DNA of 64,000 nucleotides from Nitrospirillum sp034653355 (GTDB taxonomy: Bacteria; Pseudomonadota; Alphaproteobacteria; Azospirillales; Azospirillaceae): contig NZ_JAYEER010000003.1 of the NCBI RefSeq assembly GCF_034653355.1, forward strand, positions 1,116,001 to 1,180,000, written 5' to 3'. The translations under genes and the position numbers were made by a program. Shown one piece after another: positions 1-7,420 of the stretch (positions are counted from its first letter, which is position 1; every line of letters begins with the position of its first letter). The notes under the pieces are model-generated. The model saw nothing but the letters and a program-made list of their open reading frames with translations. It was not told the origin of the DNA and did not search any database.

Positions 1-285
1 CAGCGATTGGCAGCCCGGTTCCTGTACCGCCTCGCCCAAGAGGCGGCAGACTCTATCGCTGCTCAGTCCTTCCGGGCGGATCACGGGGTGGCCGCCGATG
101 ACAGCTGGTGGGGTGGAGAAGCATAATCTTACGCCTGGTCCCAAGGTGCCGCTGGCGGGGATGAACGCCAGGCCTTCCTCCTCAAACGCTCGTCGGATGG
201 CGTTGACCGTGACGTCCTTGGGCGTGGTCAGGCCGCGTTCAATGTTGTTCAGGCTGGTGGTGGACAACCCGCAACGGTACGCTAA
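1..285 (-). pseudogene. XRE-family HTH regulator, truncated by IS insertion (also runs off the window)
   Basis: On the minus strand the frame is open for all 95 codons from position 285 to the window edge. It reads LAYRCGLSTTSLNNIERGL at the IS junction, the second half of a Cro/C1-type helix-turn-helix, followed by TVNAIRRAFEEEGLAFIPAS, which is typical of small XRE-family regulators. The first part of the HTH domain and the start codon are missing because the IS end at 286 abuts this codon directly. None of the three minus-strand frames just beyond the other IS end (from 1594) restores the expected N-terminus. The gene is therefore decapitated, not merely interrupted. The C-terminal part lies outside the window. 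Its original target cannot be inferred. Confidence 0.75.
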
Positions 286-311
286 TGAAGCGCGCCGGGA
301 TTGTCGGAGGC
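286..311 (+). repeat. IS3 left terminal inverted repeat
   Basis: 26 bp, starting TGAAGCGCGCCGGGATTGTC; an exact reverse complement of 1568-1593. Confidence 0.93.
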
Positions 312-324
312 GTTTTGGTTTGAG

Positions 325-1218
325 TCAGGCGGCCATCGCCGGAGTGTCCGTCATGGCGTGGAAGCGAGCCTCAGCTTCGGCGGGCGGGATGTTGCCAATG
401 GGCCCTAGGATCCGCCGGTGGTTGAACCAATCGACCCATTCCAGGGTGGCGTATTCAACGGCCTCGAAGGATCGCCATGGCCCACGCCGGTGAATCACCT
501 CGGCCTGGTAGAGGCCGTTGATGGTTTCCGCCAGGGCGTTGTCGTAGCTGTCGCCGACACTGCCGACCGAGGGCTCGATCCCGGCGTCCACCAGGCGCTC
601 GGTGTATTTGATGCTGACGTATTGAACGCCCCTGTCCGAATGGTGAACCAGGCCGCCGTGCTTGGCTGGGCGTCGTTCATGCAGGGCCTGCTCCAGGGCA
701 TCGAGCACGAAGGCGGCATGGGCCGTCCGCGACACCCGCCAGCCGACGATGCGCCGGGCGTAGGCGTCGATGACGAAGGCCACGTAGACGAAGCCCTGCC
801 AGGTGGCGACATAGGTCAAATCCGACAGCCACAGCATGTTCGGCCGGGGCGCATGGAATTGCTGATTGACGTGGTCCAGCGGACAGGGCGCTGCCTTGTC
901 GCTCACCGGCTTGCCCCGGATTACACCTCGCAGGCCCAGTTCCCGCATCAGTCGGGCGACCGTGCAACGCGCGACGGCGTGGCCCTCCCGCTTGAGCTGG
1001 TGCCAGACCTTGCGCACGCCGTAGACGGCGAAGTTCTCGTCGAACACCCGCCGTATCGCGACCTTCAACCGTGTGTCCCGCTTGGCCCGCGCCGGCAGGC
1101 GGTCCGGGTCGGAACGCCGCGACGCATGCCGGTGATAGGTCGACGGGGCGATCGGCAACACCTGGCAGATCGGCTCGACCCCGTGCGCACCCCGATGCTC
1201 ATCAATGAAGGCAATCAT
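325..1218 (-). CDS. IS3-family transposase OrfB (DDE integrase core)
   Basis: This 297-aa protein is the catalytic half of an IS3-family transposase. An N-terminal HTH_21-like region (to about residue 105) is followed by an rve integrase core. The triad is visible as D133 (LWLSDLTYV), D195 (HHSDRGVQY) and E231 (NALAETINGLY), with exactly 35 residues between the second Asp and the Glu, the DD(35)E spacing of the family. The start ATG overlaps the orfA stop as ATGA. In this family the active enzyme is normally an OrfAB fusion made by -1 frameshifting. OrfB itself looks intact, but orfA carries a frameshift, so this copy may be inactive unless complemented in trans. Confidence 0.95.
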   Translation of the reverse strand: MIAFIDEHRGAHGVEPICQVLPIAPSTYHRHASRRSDPDRLPARAKRDTRLKVAIRRVFDENFAVYGVRKVWHQLKREGHAVARCTVARLMRELGLRGVIRGKPVSDKAAPCPLDHVNQQFHAPRPNMLWLSDLTYVATWQGFVYVAFVIDAYARRIVGWRVSRTAHAAFVLDALEQALHERRPAKHGGLVHHSDRGVQYVSIKYTERLVDAGIEPSVGSVGDSYDNALAETINGLYQAEVIHRRGPWRSFEAVEYATLEWVDWFNHRRILGPIGNIPPAEAEARFHAMTDTPAMAA

Positions 1219-1540
1219 GGCTTGAACCGGCGGTCGAGCTCCGCCGCCGCAAAATACGCGCTCGCCTTGCGCAGGATCTCATTTGCTTGGCGCAGTTCCC
1301 GGTTCTCCCGTTCCAGCGCCCTCAGCCGTTCCGCCACATCGCTGGGCACACCGGCCCGCGTGCCTGCTTCAACCTCGGCCTTCTTAACCCATTCGTTCAG
1401 CGTCTGGCCCGAACAGCCGATCTTCGCCGCGATCGACATCACCGCCGCCCAACGGGACGGATGATCCTTCTCATGATCCAGCACCAGCCGCACCGCGCGG
1501 GACCGAACTTCGGGGAAAACTTGTTCGTCGTCTTGCTCAT
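1215..1540 (-). pseudogene. IS3-family transposase OrfA, frameshifted near its start
   Basis: From about position 1505 down to 1215 the frame gives a typical OrfA: helix-turn-helix (AAVMSIAAKIGCSGQTLNEW), then a leucine-zipper-like segment (AERLRALERENRELRQANEI). The expected start is the ATG at 1538-1540, preceded by GAGAGG and coding MSKTTNKFSP. That start is out of frame with the rest. One base is missing next to the G-run at 1511-1515; restoring it would give MSKTTNKFSPEVRSRAVRLV, the usual N-terminus. In the present sequence the in-frame alternative is a GTG at 1493, which lacks a good ribosome binding site. The reconstruction rests on recalled family N-termini and has not been aligned. 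Confidence 0.75.
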
Positions 1541-1567
1541 CGTGGCTTCAGCCTCTCAGGAGTGAAA

Positions 1568-1593
1568 GCCTCCGACAATCCCGGCGCGCTTCA
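1568..1593 (-). repeat. IS3 right terminal inverted repeat
   Basis: 26 bp, ending GGCGCGCTTCA; an exact reverse complement of 286-311. It lies upstream of orfA and so is the promoter-proximal end. Confidence 0.93.
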
Positions 1594-1918
1594 CCTCGCG
1601 CACCCATAGAGTTGTCAAGCAGACTCCAGTCCTCGGACAGATGGTCTCGAGCTTGATGGAGCAGGATGTTCCAATTTGGATCGACAGCACGAAGGACCAC
1701 CTTTTTCAGGGCACATGTATAGGAAAAATGCGGCGTGCGCGATGTTACGCAACATGTGCACAACCGTTTCACGACCGCTTCTCGATTTCCCGGTCCATCG
1801 CGACCGCTATTTTAGAACGGTACCGGGCCGGCTCGGCCGACGCTGTCGCAAGGCCCCGGCTTGGATGCCGTGCCGTGAGGCGCGGCGCCTTGCGCCGCAG
1901 AAGAGGAGTGATTTTCGG
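1594..1918. other. intergenic region upstream of the first DUF6152 gene
   Basis: There is no credible gene here. The stretch contains the inverted repeat ATGTT-ACGC-AACAT (1743-1756) and a degenerate copy of the module operator (AACCGTTTCACGACCG, from 1762). Only the downstream 20 bp carry a clear ribosome binding site (AGAGGAG near 1902) for the DUF6152 gene. Confidence 0.6.
1761..1777. promoter_or_regulatory. candidate operator, degenerate copy of AACGGTT-N4-AACCGTT
   Basis: The sequence CAACCGTTTCACGACCG shares the GTTTCAC core and spacing with the copies near 19227, 46504 and 49356. It lies about 145 bp upstream of the DUF6152 start. The match is imperfect, so this site is tentative. Confidence 0.35.
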
Positions 1919-2281
1919 ATGTACAGGATAGGAAAGTATGCCCTGGCTTTGGGCATCTGCGCTGCCGTGCTCGCGGAGCCCGCCATGGCGCATCATTCCT
2001 TCGCCATGTTCGACAAGAACAAACTGTCCGAACTCAAGAGCGTGACGGTGGTTCAATACACATGGGGCAATCCACACGTCTATATTATTGTCAAAAGTGA
2101 CGAGACGACCTACACGCTGGAATGCGGAAGTATTTCAAACATGAGCGAGACGGGCTGGAAATTCAATACGCTCAAGGGTGGTGACAAGATCGACGTCGTG
2201 TTTTACCCGCTACACAACGGCAAGCCGGGAGGAGCGCTCAAAGTCGCGACTCTGTCCGACGGCAAGAAGTTGGAAGCGTGA
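1919..2281 (+). CDS. DUF6152-family secreted protein (module A)
   Basis: A 120-aa periplasmic protein of unknown function. The ATG at 1919 follows AGAGGAG at a good distance; the longer upstream reading frame has no ribosome binding site and lacks family similarity. A signal peptide (MYRIGKYALALGICAAVLAEPAMA) ends in an AxA cleavage site, so the mature protein would begin HHSFAMFDKNKL. The mature part has the family features NPHVYI, LECGS, GW and GDKIDVVFYPLHNGKPGGAL. An exposed N-terminal His-His resembles copper-binding N-termini such as CopC or LPMOs; metal binding is inference only. It is the first gene of module A and has a close paralog at 19526. Next to it lies a secreted protein that is also duplicated in module B. 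Confidence 0.88.
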   Translation: MYRIGKYALALGICAAVLAEPAMAHHSFAMFDKNKLSELKSVTVVQYTWGNPHVYIIVKSDETTYTLECGSISNMSETGWKFNTLKGGDKIDVVFYPLHNGKPGGALKVATLSDGKKLEA

Positions 2282-2337
2282 TGATCGACGCTTGCAAGCC
2301 CGTATCAGAATAAAAAAGGACAAGGGAAGGTCCTAAA

Positions 2338-3108
2338 ATGGACTTTAAAGATATAGCGAGATTCGCTCTTGCGCTGACTATTTGTACGGAGTGGGTCGCC
2401 GACACCGCGTTGGCGGATACGGCCACCGCCCGCACCAAGGGTGAGCCGAACATCACCGGCGTCTGGGAACGTTATCCTAGCGCCTTCCCGGAGGGGGTCA
2501 CCGCCTTCGACGACATTCCACCACCCGGTAATGGACCCGACCTGAAGGAGCCCTATGCCAGCCAGTGGAAAGCTCAAGAGGCCAAACGCCAAGCGGCGCT
2601 GGACGCCGGCACACCACTTGTTGACGCTAGTACGCGTTGTCTGCCTGAAGGCATGCCGACGATCATGCAAGCCATCTATCCCATCCAGATCCTCCAGACT
2701 CCGGGGCAAATCACGGTTCTGGCGGAGCTTTTCATGCAGACCCGCCGCGTCTACATTGACCAGCCGTTTCCGGCGCCCGATGACCTTGCGCCATCATATT
2801 ATGGTTTTTCATCCGCGCATTGGCATGGAGATACCCTTGTTGTAAAAACACGCGGTATTCGGAAGGACGTCCAGTTCTTCGAAATTCCTCATAGCGATGC
2901 GATGACCATCGCGGAACATTACCGACTGATCAAGCCCAACAGGCTGAGGGTAGATATCTCCATTGAGGATCCAGTATATCTCAATACGCCATACCGCTTT
3001 ACATATGAATACAAGCGGAATGACAAATACCGGATATCCGAATATGTTTGCGATCATCGCCTTGACGTGATCAATTCCGATGGGACCGTGTCCCTAGGGG
3101 TAAAATGA
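2338..3108 (+). CDS. secreted protein of unknown function (module A), paralog of 20026-20808
   Basis: A 256-aa protein with an N-terminal signal-like segment (ALALTICTEWVADTALA). I do not recognise a named domain. The central motif W(H/E)GDTLVVKTRG followed by FFEIPHS, MTI-E and a C-terminal YRFTYEYKRNDKYRI block resembles a widespread family of secreted hypothetical proteins in Acidobacteria and alphaproteobacteria (recalled, not searched). It shares most of its length with the product of 20026-20808: LKEPYA-QWKA, GTPLVDAST-CLPEGMPTIM and APSYYG are common to both. In each module it follows the DUF6152 gene, so the two probably act together in the periplasm. It ends ATGA-overlapping with the small gene at 3105. 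Confidence 0.85.
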   Translation: MDFKDIARFALALTICTEWVADTALADTATARTKGEPNITGVWERYPSAFPEGVTAFDDIPPPGNGPDLKEPYASQWKAQEAKRQAALDAGTPLVDASTRCLPEGMPTIMQAIYPIQILQTPGQITVLAELFMQTRRVYIDQPFPAPDDLAPSYYGFSSAHWHGDTLVVKTRGIRKDVQFFEIPHSDAMTIAEHYRLIKPNRLRVDISIEDPVYLNTPYRFTYEYKRNDKYRISEYVCDHRLDVINSDGTVSLGVK

Positions 3109-3221
3109 ATCGCAACGGCTTCAGGGCGCTTTATAGTCTCGCGGCGCTCCTGCTCTTGCCCTGGAGCGCCGCGCCATTGACCGCTGGCGCGCCGCCGGAG
3201 CCAGCCCAAGAAGGCAAATGA
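3105..3221 (+). CDS. small secreted peptide, 38 aa
   Basis: The frame MNRNGFRALYSLAALLLL continues with PWSAAPLTAGAPPEPAQEGK and a stop. It has the charged start and hydrophobic core of a signal peptide, with possible cleavage near SAAP or TAGA, leaving a short Pro/Ala-rich tail. Its ATG overlaps the stop of the upstream secreted-protein gene (ATGA at 3105-3108). Its own stop overlaps the ATG of the regulator at 3218 (ATGA at 3218-3221). This double coupling fills the gap exactly and argues that it is translated. No counterpart was found at the same place in module B. It could instead be only a translational bridge to the regulator. Confidence 0.6.
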   Translation: MNRNGFRALYSLAALLLLPWSAAPLTAGAPPEPAQEGK

Positions 3222-4495
3222 AGACCATCAGTACCTCGGCACCCGATGCGACTTCGCACGCCCTGGCCGAAGAGGCGCGCGAAGTGCGGGATTTCATCGC
3301 CTCCAATCGATCCGAAACCCTCCTGCGTCTTTTCGATTTTCTTCTTCGGCAGTCGATCGAGGGGCGGCGACCCAAGGAAACGGAGATCGCCGTGGAGGTG
3401 TTTCCAGGGGGCCCTGCCGCTTCGGGCGTCCAGGGCTCACAGGTACGGGTCGGCATTTATCGCCTCCGCAAAAAACTTGATCTCTATTATGCGGACAAGC
3501 CCGGGAAGCGCCTCATCATTCCGCAGGGCGAGTACGGGTTCGTCCTCAAATCGCCGGATGCCTCCAACCACAATGAAAAAGCGCCTGCCGAAGACGAACG
3601 TGTGCGGCCGCGCCATGGCCACTCCGTTCGAGTGGCTGCCTCTATCCTGCTTTTAGCGAATGTCGCCCTGGTCTGGTTGCTTTTCAGAGGCACCATCGGC
3701 GTTGGCGGCCCGGCTGACCAACCGGCGTTCTGGCGGTCGTTCGGGGAAAAAACCACCGTCTTCGCTATGGGCGACTATTTCATGTTCATCAGCAAGCCGA
3801 GTGAAAAAGGGGTTGAGGAAATCATCCAGGATCCGTCCATCGACTCTGCCGATACGTTTTATGAATATGTCACCAAGACGGCAAGCGAAAGGGACAGCCT
3901 CAGAAACGAGGATCTCTATGCGGTGAGTTCGGACATTGTGGGTTCGATCAGCAGGCTGTGGTCCTACCTCAAGGATTACCGGCTCACCGCTGTGGCATCG
4001 TCGGCGCTTGATCCCAATATCATGAAAACGTCGAATATCGTCTATGTCGGCGCGCTCGATGCTCTTAACCCATTGCTGAAGAACCCGCTTTTCCGCGCTT
4101 CGCAATTCAACTGCGCGACCACGTGCTACGAGTTGGTCGATAGGCCGTCCGGCCGACGGTTCCTCTCCGACAGCCCCTACCTGTTGGATGACGGGATCAT
4201 CCCCCGGCGCGACTATGGCTATATAGCGGGCTTTCCGGGACCTTCGGGTAATCAGGTCCTGATCGTTTCCGGCACGGGGGACGCCGGAGTTACGCAGATG
4301 GCCGGCATCGTCACCGACGCGAACAAGCTAGAGGAGCTTCGCCAACGGGTCGGAGGGAACCTCAGATCATTTGAGGCCCTGTACCAGGTGCGCACAATGT
4401 TCAGTCAGAGCTATGGAAATTTGCTTTTGATTGCCCGGCCGATCAATTCCGACCGGATTTGGGAAACATCGGTAAATAATGGTTCCGTGCCCTAA
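3218..4495 (+). CDS. membrane-anchored winged-helix regulator 1 (ToxR/CadC-like layout)
   Basis: 425 aa. Residues about 20-112 form a winged-helix-like DNA-binding region (ETLLRLFDFLL, PKETEIAVEVF, VRVGIYRLRKKLDLYY, IIPQGEYGFVL). This resembles the N-terminal wHTH seen in many acidobacterial and alphaproteobacterial signalling proteins. A single transmembrane helix lies at about 139-158, and the rest is a periplasmic domain of unknown type. That domain ends in the family signature RRDYGYIAGFPGPSGNQVLI, then GTGDAGVTQMAGIVTD. The order is that of one-component regulators such as ToxR and CadC, though no sequence homology to them is claimed. Paralogs are at 4443, 17648 and 35836. It is translationally coupled to the small peptide gene, and its last 53 bp overlap regulator 2 tail to tail. 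Confidence 0.82.
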   Translation: MKTISTSAPDATSHALAEEAREVRDFIASNRSETLLRLFDFLLRQSIEGRRPKETEIAVEVFPGGPAASGVQGSQVRVGIYRLRKKLDLYYADKPGKRLIIPQGEYGFVLKSPDASNHNEKAPAEDERVRPRHGHSVRVAASILLLANVALVWLLFRGTIGVGGPADQPAFWRSFGEKTTVFAMGDYFMFISKPSEKGVEEIIQDPSIDSADTFYEYVTKTASERDSLRNEDLYAVSSDIVGSISRLWSYLKDYRLTAVASSALDPNIMKTSNIVYVGALDALNPLLKNPLFRASQFNCATTCYELVDRPSGRRFLSDSPYLLDDGIIPRRDYGYIAGFPGPSGNQVLIVSGTGDAGVTQMAGIVTDANKLEELRQRVGGNLRSFEALYQVRTMFSQSYGNLLLIARPINSDRIWETSVNNGSVP

Positions 4496-5798
4496 CGACT
4501 GGCGGTCCCTGGCCCTCCGTTTTCAGTGGTCGCGCGATCAGAAGGCTCGTGTCGAATATCAGCCCTCCAACGGTGCGGACCTGATAGAGCGCCTCGAACG
4601 CCGCCGCGCCATGCGTCTGACGGGCCAGCAGGTCGAGTTCACGCTTGTCGGACACAAGCTTGACCATACGGGAAAGCCCGGCATCCTCGATGCCGGAGAT
4701 GACAAGGATCTGGTTGCCCGACGGCCCGGGATAGCTGGCGACATAGCCATAGTCATAACCGTAGGCCGGCGCGGCTGGATGCGTGGCGTCCGAATTCTGT
4801 GCGGATTCGGATCGCGCCGTGAATACTTTGCCTGAGGCTATGTCCCTCATCTCATCGAAATTTTGGCTGGGGACGAAACCGGACATTTGAAGGATGGGGG
4901 AACGCGGCGTCCCCAGCTGTGCGAAATAGTCGATAAATATGACGTTCCCCGAGTCAATCGCGTCCTGGGATAGTTGCGACACCGGGGTCATGTCCGGAAT
5001 GCCGTGGTCGGCGCGCATGGCCGATACCAACGGCAAGATCGCCGCCGCTCCGGTGGCCACGCGCGCCGGCACCCGGTGAATGTCGCGATCGTGCAGCTTG
5101 CTGAAGTCGTCGGGATGCAGAGTCAGGTAATTATCGAGATCCCGTCCTGACTGGATTAGAGGATTCATTATAAGGCGCCGTGGCTTGCCATCGGGGCCAC
5201 TTTCTACAACCACATAGAAGTCGCCTACGGCGATCACAGGCAACCGTTTATGCACCGCGACCGGCCGCCAAAAGGCCGTCTGCCAGAGGGGCGACGGGCC
5301 ACGGTTCAGCTGCTCGAAAAGGAAGAAGGCAGCCCATCCAAGCACGCTCGCGGCGAACATGACCGCGAGCCGCCGCCAAGCCGCACTTCGGGCGGGCGGC
5401 GGTTCAGGAGGGGGTACGGCTTCCTTCTCCTCCGTATCCTCAGGCCCGGGGGCCAAGATCAGGCGATATTCCCCTTTGGGGATCTGCAAGCGAGGTCCGC
5501 TTTTTCCCGTATTGAAATGATCCAGCCGCTGGCGGAGCCGGGACATATGCCCTCGCACCATCGAATCCTGCGAGGTGTCGAACGCCGCGCTCTTGCCGAA
5601 TACGGCCATGGCTATTTCGATTTCCTTGGGAGCCCGGCGATCCGCCGAACGCTCCAAAAGATAGTCGAATAGCTGCGTCAGGATCACGGAGCGGTTTTCA
5701 CCCAGCAGCACCGCCCGGAACTGCGAGGCCTCAGCGGCGATCAGCGCTTCTTTCTCATCGCCGGGCTGATCAGTTGGCACGGTGAGGTTCGACCGCAT
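4443..5798 (-). CDS. membrane-anchored winged-helix regulator 2
   Basis: 451 aa with the same plan as regulator 1. The N-terminal DNA-binding region spans about 25-117 (LTQLFDYLLERSADRRAPKE, VRGHMSRLRQRLDHF, LQIPKGEYRLIL), followed by a Pro/Glu-rich linker. One membrane helix lies at about 142-162, then a periplasmic domain with FWRPVAVHKRLPVIAVGDFYVV, GNVIFIDYFAQLG and YGYVASYPGPSGNQILVISG. It is convergent with regulator 1 and overlaps it by 53 bp. It lies upstream of, and on the same strand as, the beta-propeller and TonB-receptor genes, but their order makes it the distal member. No good ribosome binding site precedes the ATG. Confidence 0.82.
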   Translation of the reverse strand: MRSNLTVPTDQPGDEKEALIAAEASQFRAVLLGENRSVILTQLFDYLLERSADRRAPKEIEIAMAVFGKSAAFDTSQDSMVRGHMSRLRQRLDHFNTGKSGPRLQIPKGEYRLILAPGPEDTEEKEAVPPPEPPPARSAAWRRLAVMFAASVLGWAAFFLFEQLNRGPSPLWQTAFWRPVAVHKRLPVIAVGDFYVVVESGPDGKPRRLIMNPLIQSGRDLDNYLTLHPDDFSKLHDRDIHRVPARVATGAAAILPLVSAMRADHGIPDMTPVSQLSQDAIDSGNVIFIDYFAQLGTPRSPILQMSGFVPSQNFDEMRDIASGKVFTARSESAQNSDATHPAAPAYGYDYGYVASYPGPSGNQILVISGIEDAGLSRMVKLVSDKRELDLLARQTHGAAAFEALYQVRTVGGLIFDTSLLIARPLKTEGQGPPVVRARNHYLPMFPKSGRN

Positions 5799-5947
5799 AA
5801 TGGTTACCAGCAGGAGGTATCTCGTCCTGCCCCATCCGGAGTGTCAATGCGCCCCCCTTTGTTCAAACAGTTCGGCATTGCAGCGACGAGGCTGGCGAAA
5901 CCGGGGCCTATCGTCAAGCACGGCCGGTTACGGCCTGGATCGTCGCG

Positions 5948-7276
5948 TCAACCTATATCCAGGTCGACGCGCTGGGCGTTGAAGGAGTAGCCGGGCATGG
6001 CTCTCCGCATCAGGGCGGATTCGGCAATGGCCGTTTCCTCCGAGGTTACCGGGCCCGCGGTGCCGGTACGGTCCGTATTTCCGCTGAACTCGCGGATTCC
6101 TTTGAGATCGGCCCAGACAAGCCAGAAGGACTTGCCATCGGGTGCGATCCATTTAGGCGCGATCTGGGGTGAATACGCCCGCGCGGCGGGGTCGCCACCG
6201 GGCGTCCAGGCGGCCTCCTCATGTACCTGACGCCAGGGCCCCCAAGGTGTCGCGGAGACCCAGAAGCCCAAATAGCCGGGCTTGGCGAATTCAGTGCCGT
6301 CAGGGGCGCAGCCCGTCCCGGCGCTGACCATCATGTACAAATCCAGGGGTTCGTTATAGACCACGCTCGGCAACCATGTTTCGACGACGATGTCGCCGGG
6401 GAAAAGGTTGGAGCGGTTGACCCAGCCACGCGGAAATACATGGACCGGCTTTCGTCCGCCGATGTCAGCCACCCATCGTGCCACGCCATGGCCCGCCCAT
6501 CCTCCGAAGAACTCATAGGCGTCGCGGTTGGGTATCCGGTCGATGGGCACCCGGAACATCATCAGCTCGTTCATCAGGCCATCGATATTGCCATTCGGGC
6601 CATATACATAAATATACCCGTCGCGGTTCGCGCGATAATCCTGGCCCATCTGGAGAATGGAAAGCAGTGAGAAACAGCCGTTTGGTTCGTTGAAGAAAGC
6701 GAGCCGCTTGCGCGACTGCTCCCTCCATCCCTCCCATCTGACCGGAGAGGTACCGTCCTGATTGCGCCATGACCGCCCACCGTCATCGGATTGAATGAGC
6801 TTGGCGGCTGTCCAGCGGCGGGGCCGCTCTGCCGCCTGGTCCAGCGCGCTCAGAAATTGATATATCCGGCCGCCCACAGCCAGCAGGCCATGTCCGTGAT
6901 AATGAGGGGCGTCTTCCGGTTCGCCGGCTTCATCGACATGCGGGTAACCATCGAATTGGGTCACGGTGGCGTCGGTCGGGCCGCCACCGATGCTCCACAA
7001 GGACCTCTTGAAGGATTTCGTGGGAGGATTGAGCCAACCTGGCCCGTCATTGACGACGACCAATTGACGATCGTCCGCACCCCAACTCATCTTATAACCG
7101 TCCCCCAGGCTGGGCAGCCTCAGTATCGTTTCGTCTTGCCGCCGCAGGGACCGGACGGAAGCGGCGCCCCCCGAAGGGCGGAGTGCCGCCAGCACACCGG
7201 TGCTGGCGGTAGGCAGCGTCTGGGCCGCCATACCCATTGCCAGGGCCTGTATCAGGAAATCGCGTCTTTGCGGCAT
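5948..7276 (-). CDS. Tat-exported DUF4185-like beta-propeller protein (module A)
   Basis: 442 aa. The N-terminus MPQRRDFLIQALAMG has a twin-arginine motif, followed by a short hydrophobic stretch. The body has propeller-like repeats: SDDGGRSWRNQDG, NEPNGCFSLLSILQMGQDY, YIYVYGPNGN, SVVYNEPLDLYMMVSAG, SATPWGPW and APKWIAPDGKSFWLVWADL. The pattern fits DUF4185-like or glycosidase-like five-bladed propellers, so a carbohydrate or glycoconjugate ligand is possible but unproven. A paralog with the same motifs is at 20935-22269. It lies downstream of the TonB receptor gene (7421-9787) on the same strand, separated by 144 bp, so receptor and propeller may be co-transcribed. Confidence 0.82.
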   Translation of the reverse strand: MPQRRDFLIQALAMGMAAQTLPTASTGVLAALRPSGGAASVRSLRRQDETILRLPSLGDGYKMSWGADDRQLVVVNDGPGWLNPPTKSFKRSLWSIGGGPTDATVTQFDGYPHVDEAGEPEDAPHYHGHGLLAVGGRIYQFLSALDQAAERPRRWTAAKLIQSDDGGRSWRNQDGTSPVRWEGWREQSRKRLAFFNEPNGCFSLLSILQMGQDYRANRDGYIYVYGPNGNIDGLMNELMMFRVPIDRIPNRDAYEFFGGWAGHGVARWVADIGGRKPVHVFPRGWVNRSNLFPGDIVVETWLPSVVYNEPLDLYMMVSAGTGCAPDGTEFAKPGYLGFWVSATPWGPWRQVHEEAAWTPGGDPAARAYSPQIAPKWIAPDGKSFWLVWADLKGIREFSGNTDRTGTAGPVTSEETAIAESALMRRAMPGYSFNAQRVDLDIG

Positions 7277-7420
7277 GCGAGATCACTCCGTGATCGAGGC
7301 GTTGGTCACCCTGCAGGAACTTGAGGTTTTTTCCAGCCGGGGCGGGCCGCCTCGGCTGGCTGGCTGCCCCTGGCCGGTCAAGCAGGCGACCTTCGAATTC
7401 AGGTCGCCGCGAAGTCCGCC

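Larger units (their letters stand above)
286..1593 (-). mobile_element. IS3-family insertion sequence, 1308 bp
   Basis: The element is bounded by perfect 26-bp terminal inverted repeats at 286-311 and 1568-1593, beginning 5'-TG and ending CA-3' as is usual for IS3. It holds overlapping orfA and orfB on the minus strand. The bases directly outside the two ends (GCTAA on the left, CCTCG on the right) do not form a target-site duplication. That suggests a later recombination or an adjacent deletion. The left end interrupts an XRE regulator gene. Confidence 0.93.

Noticed and set aside
418..1464. A 348-codon plus-strand frame through the IS element
   Set aside because: It is antisense to OrfB and OrfA, has no family similarity and arises from GC-rich third positions of the transposase genes.
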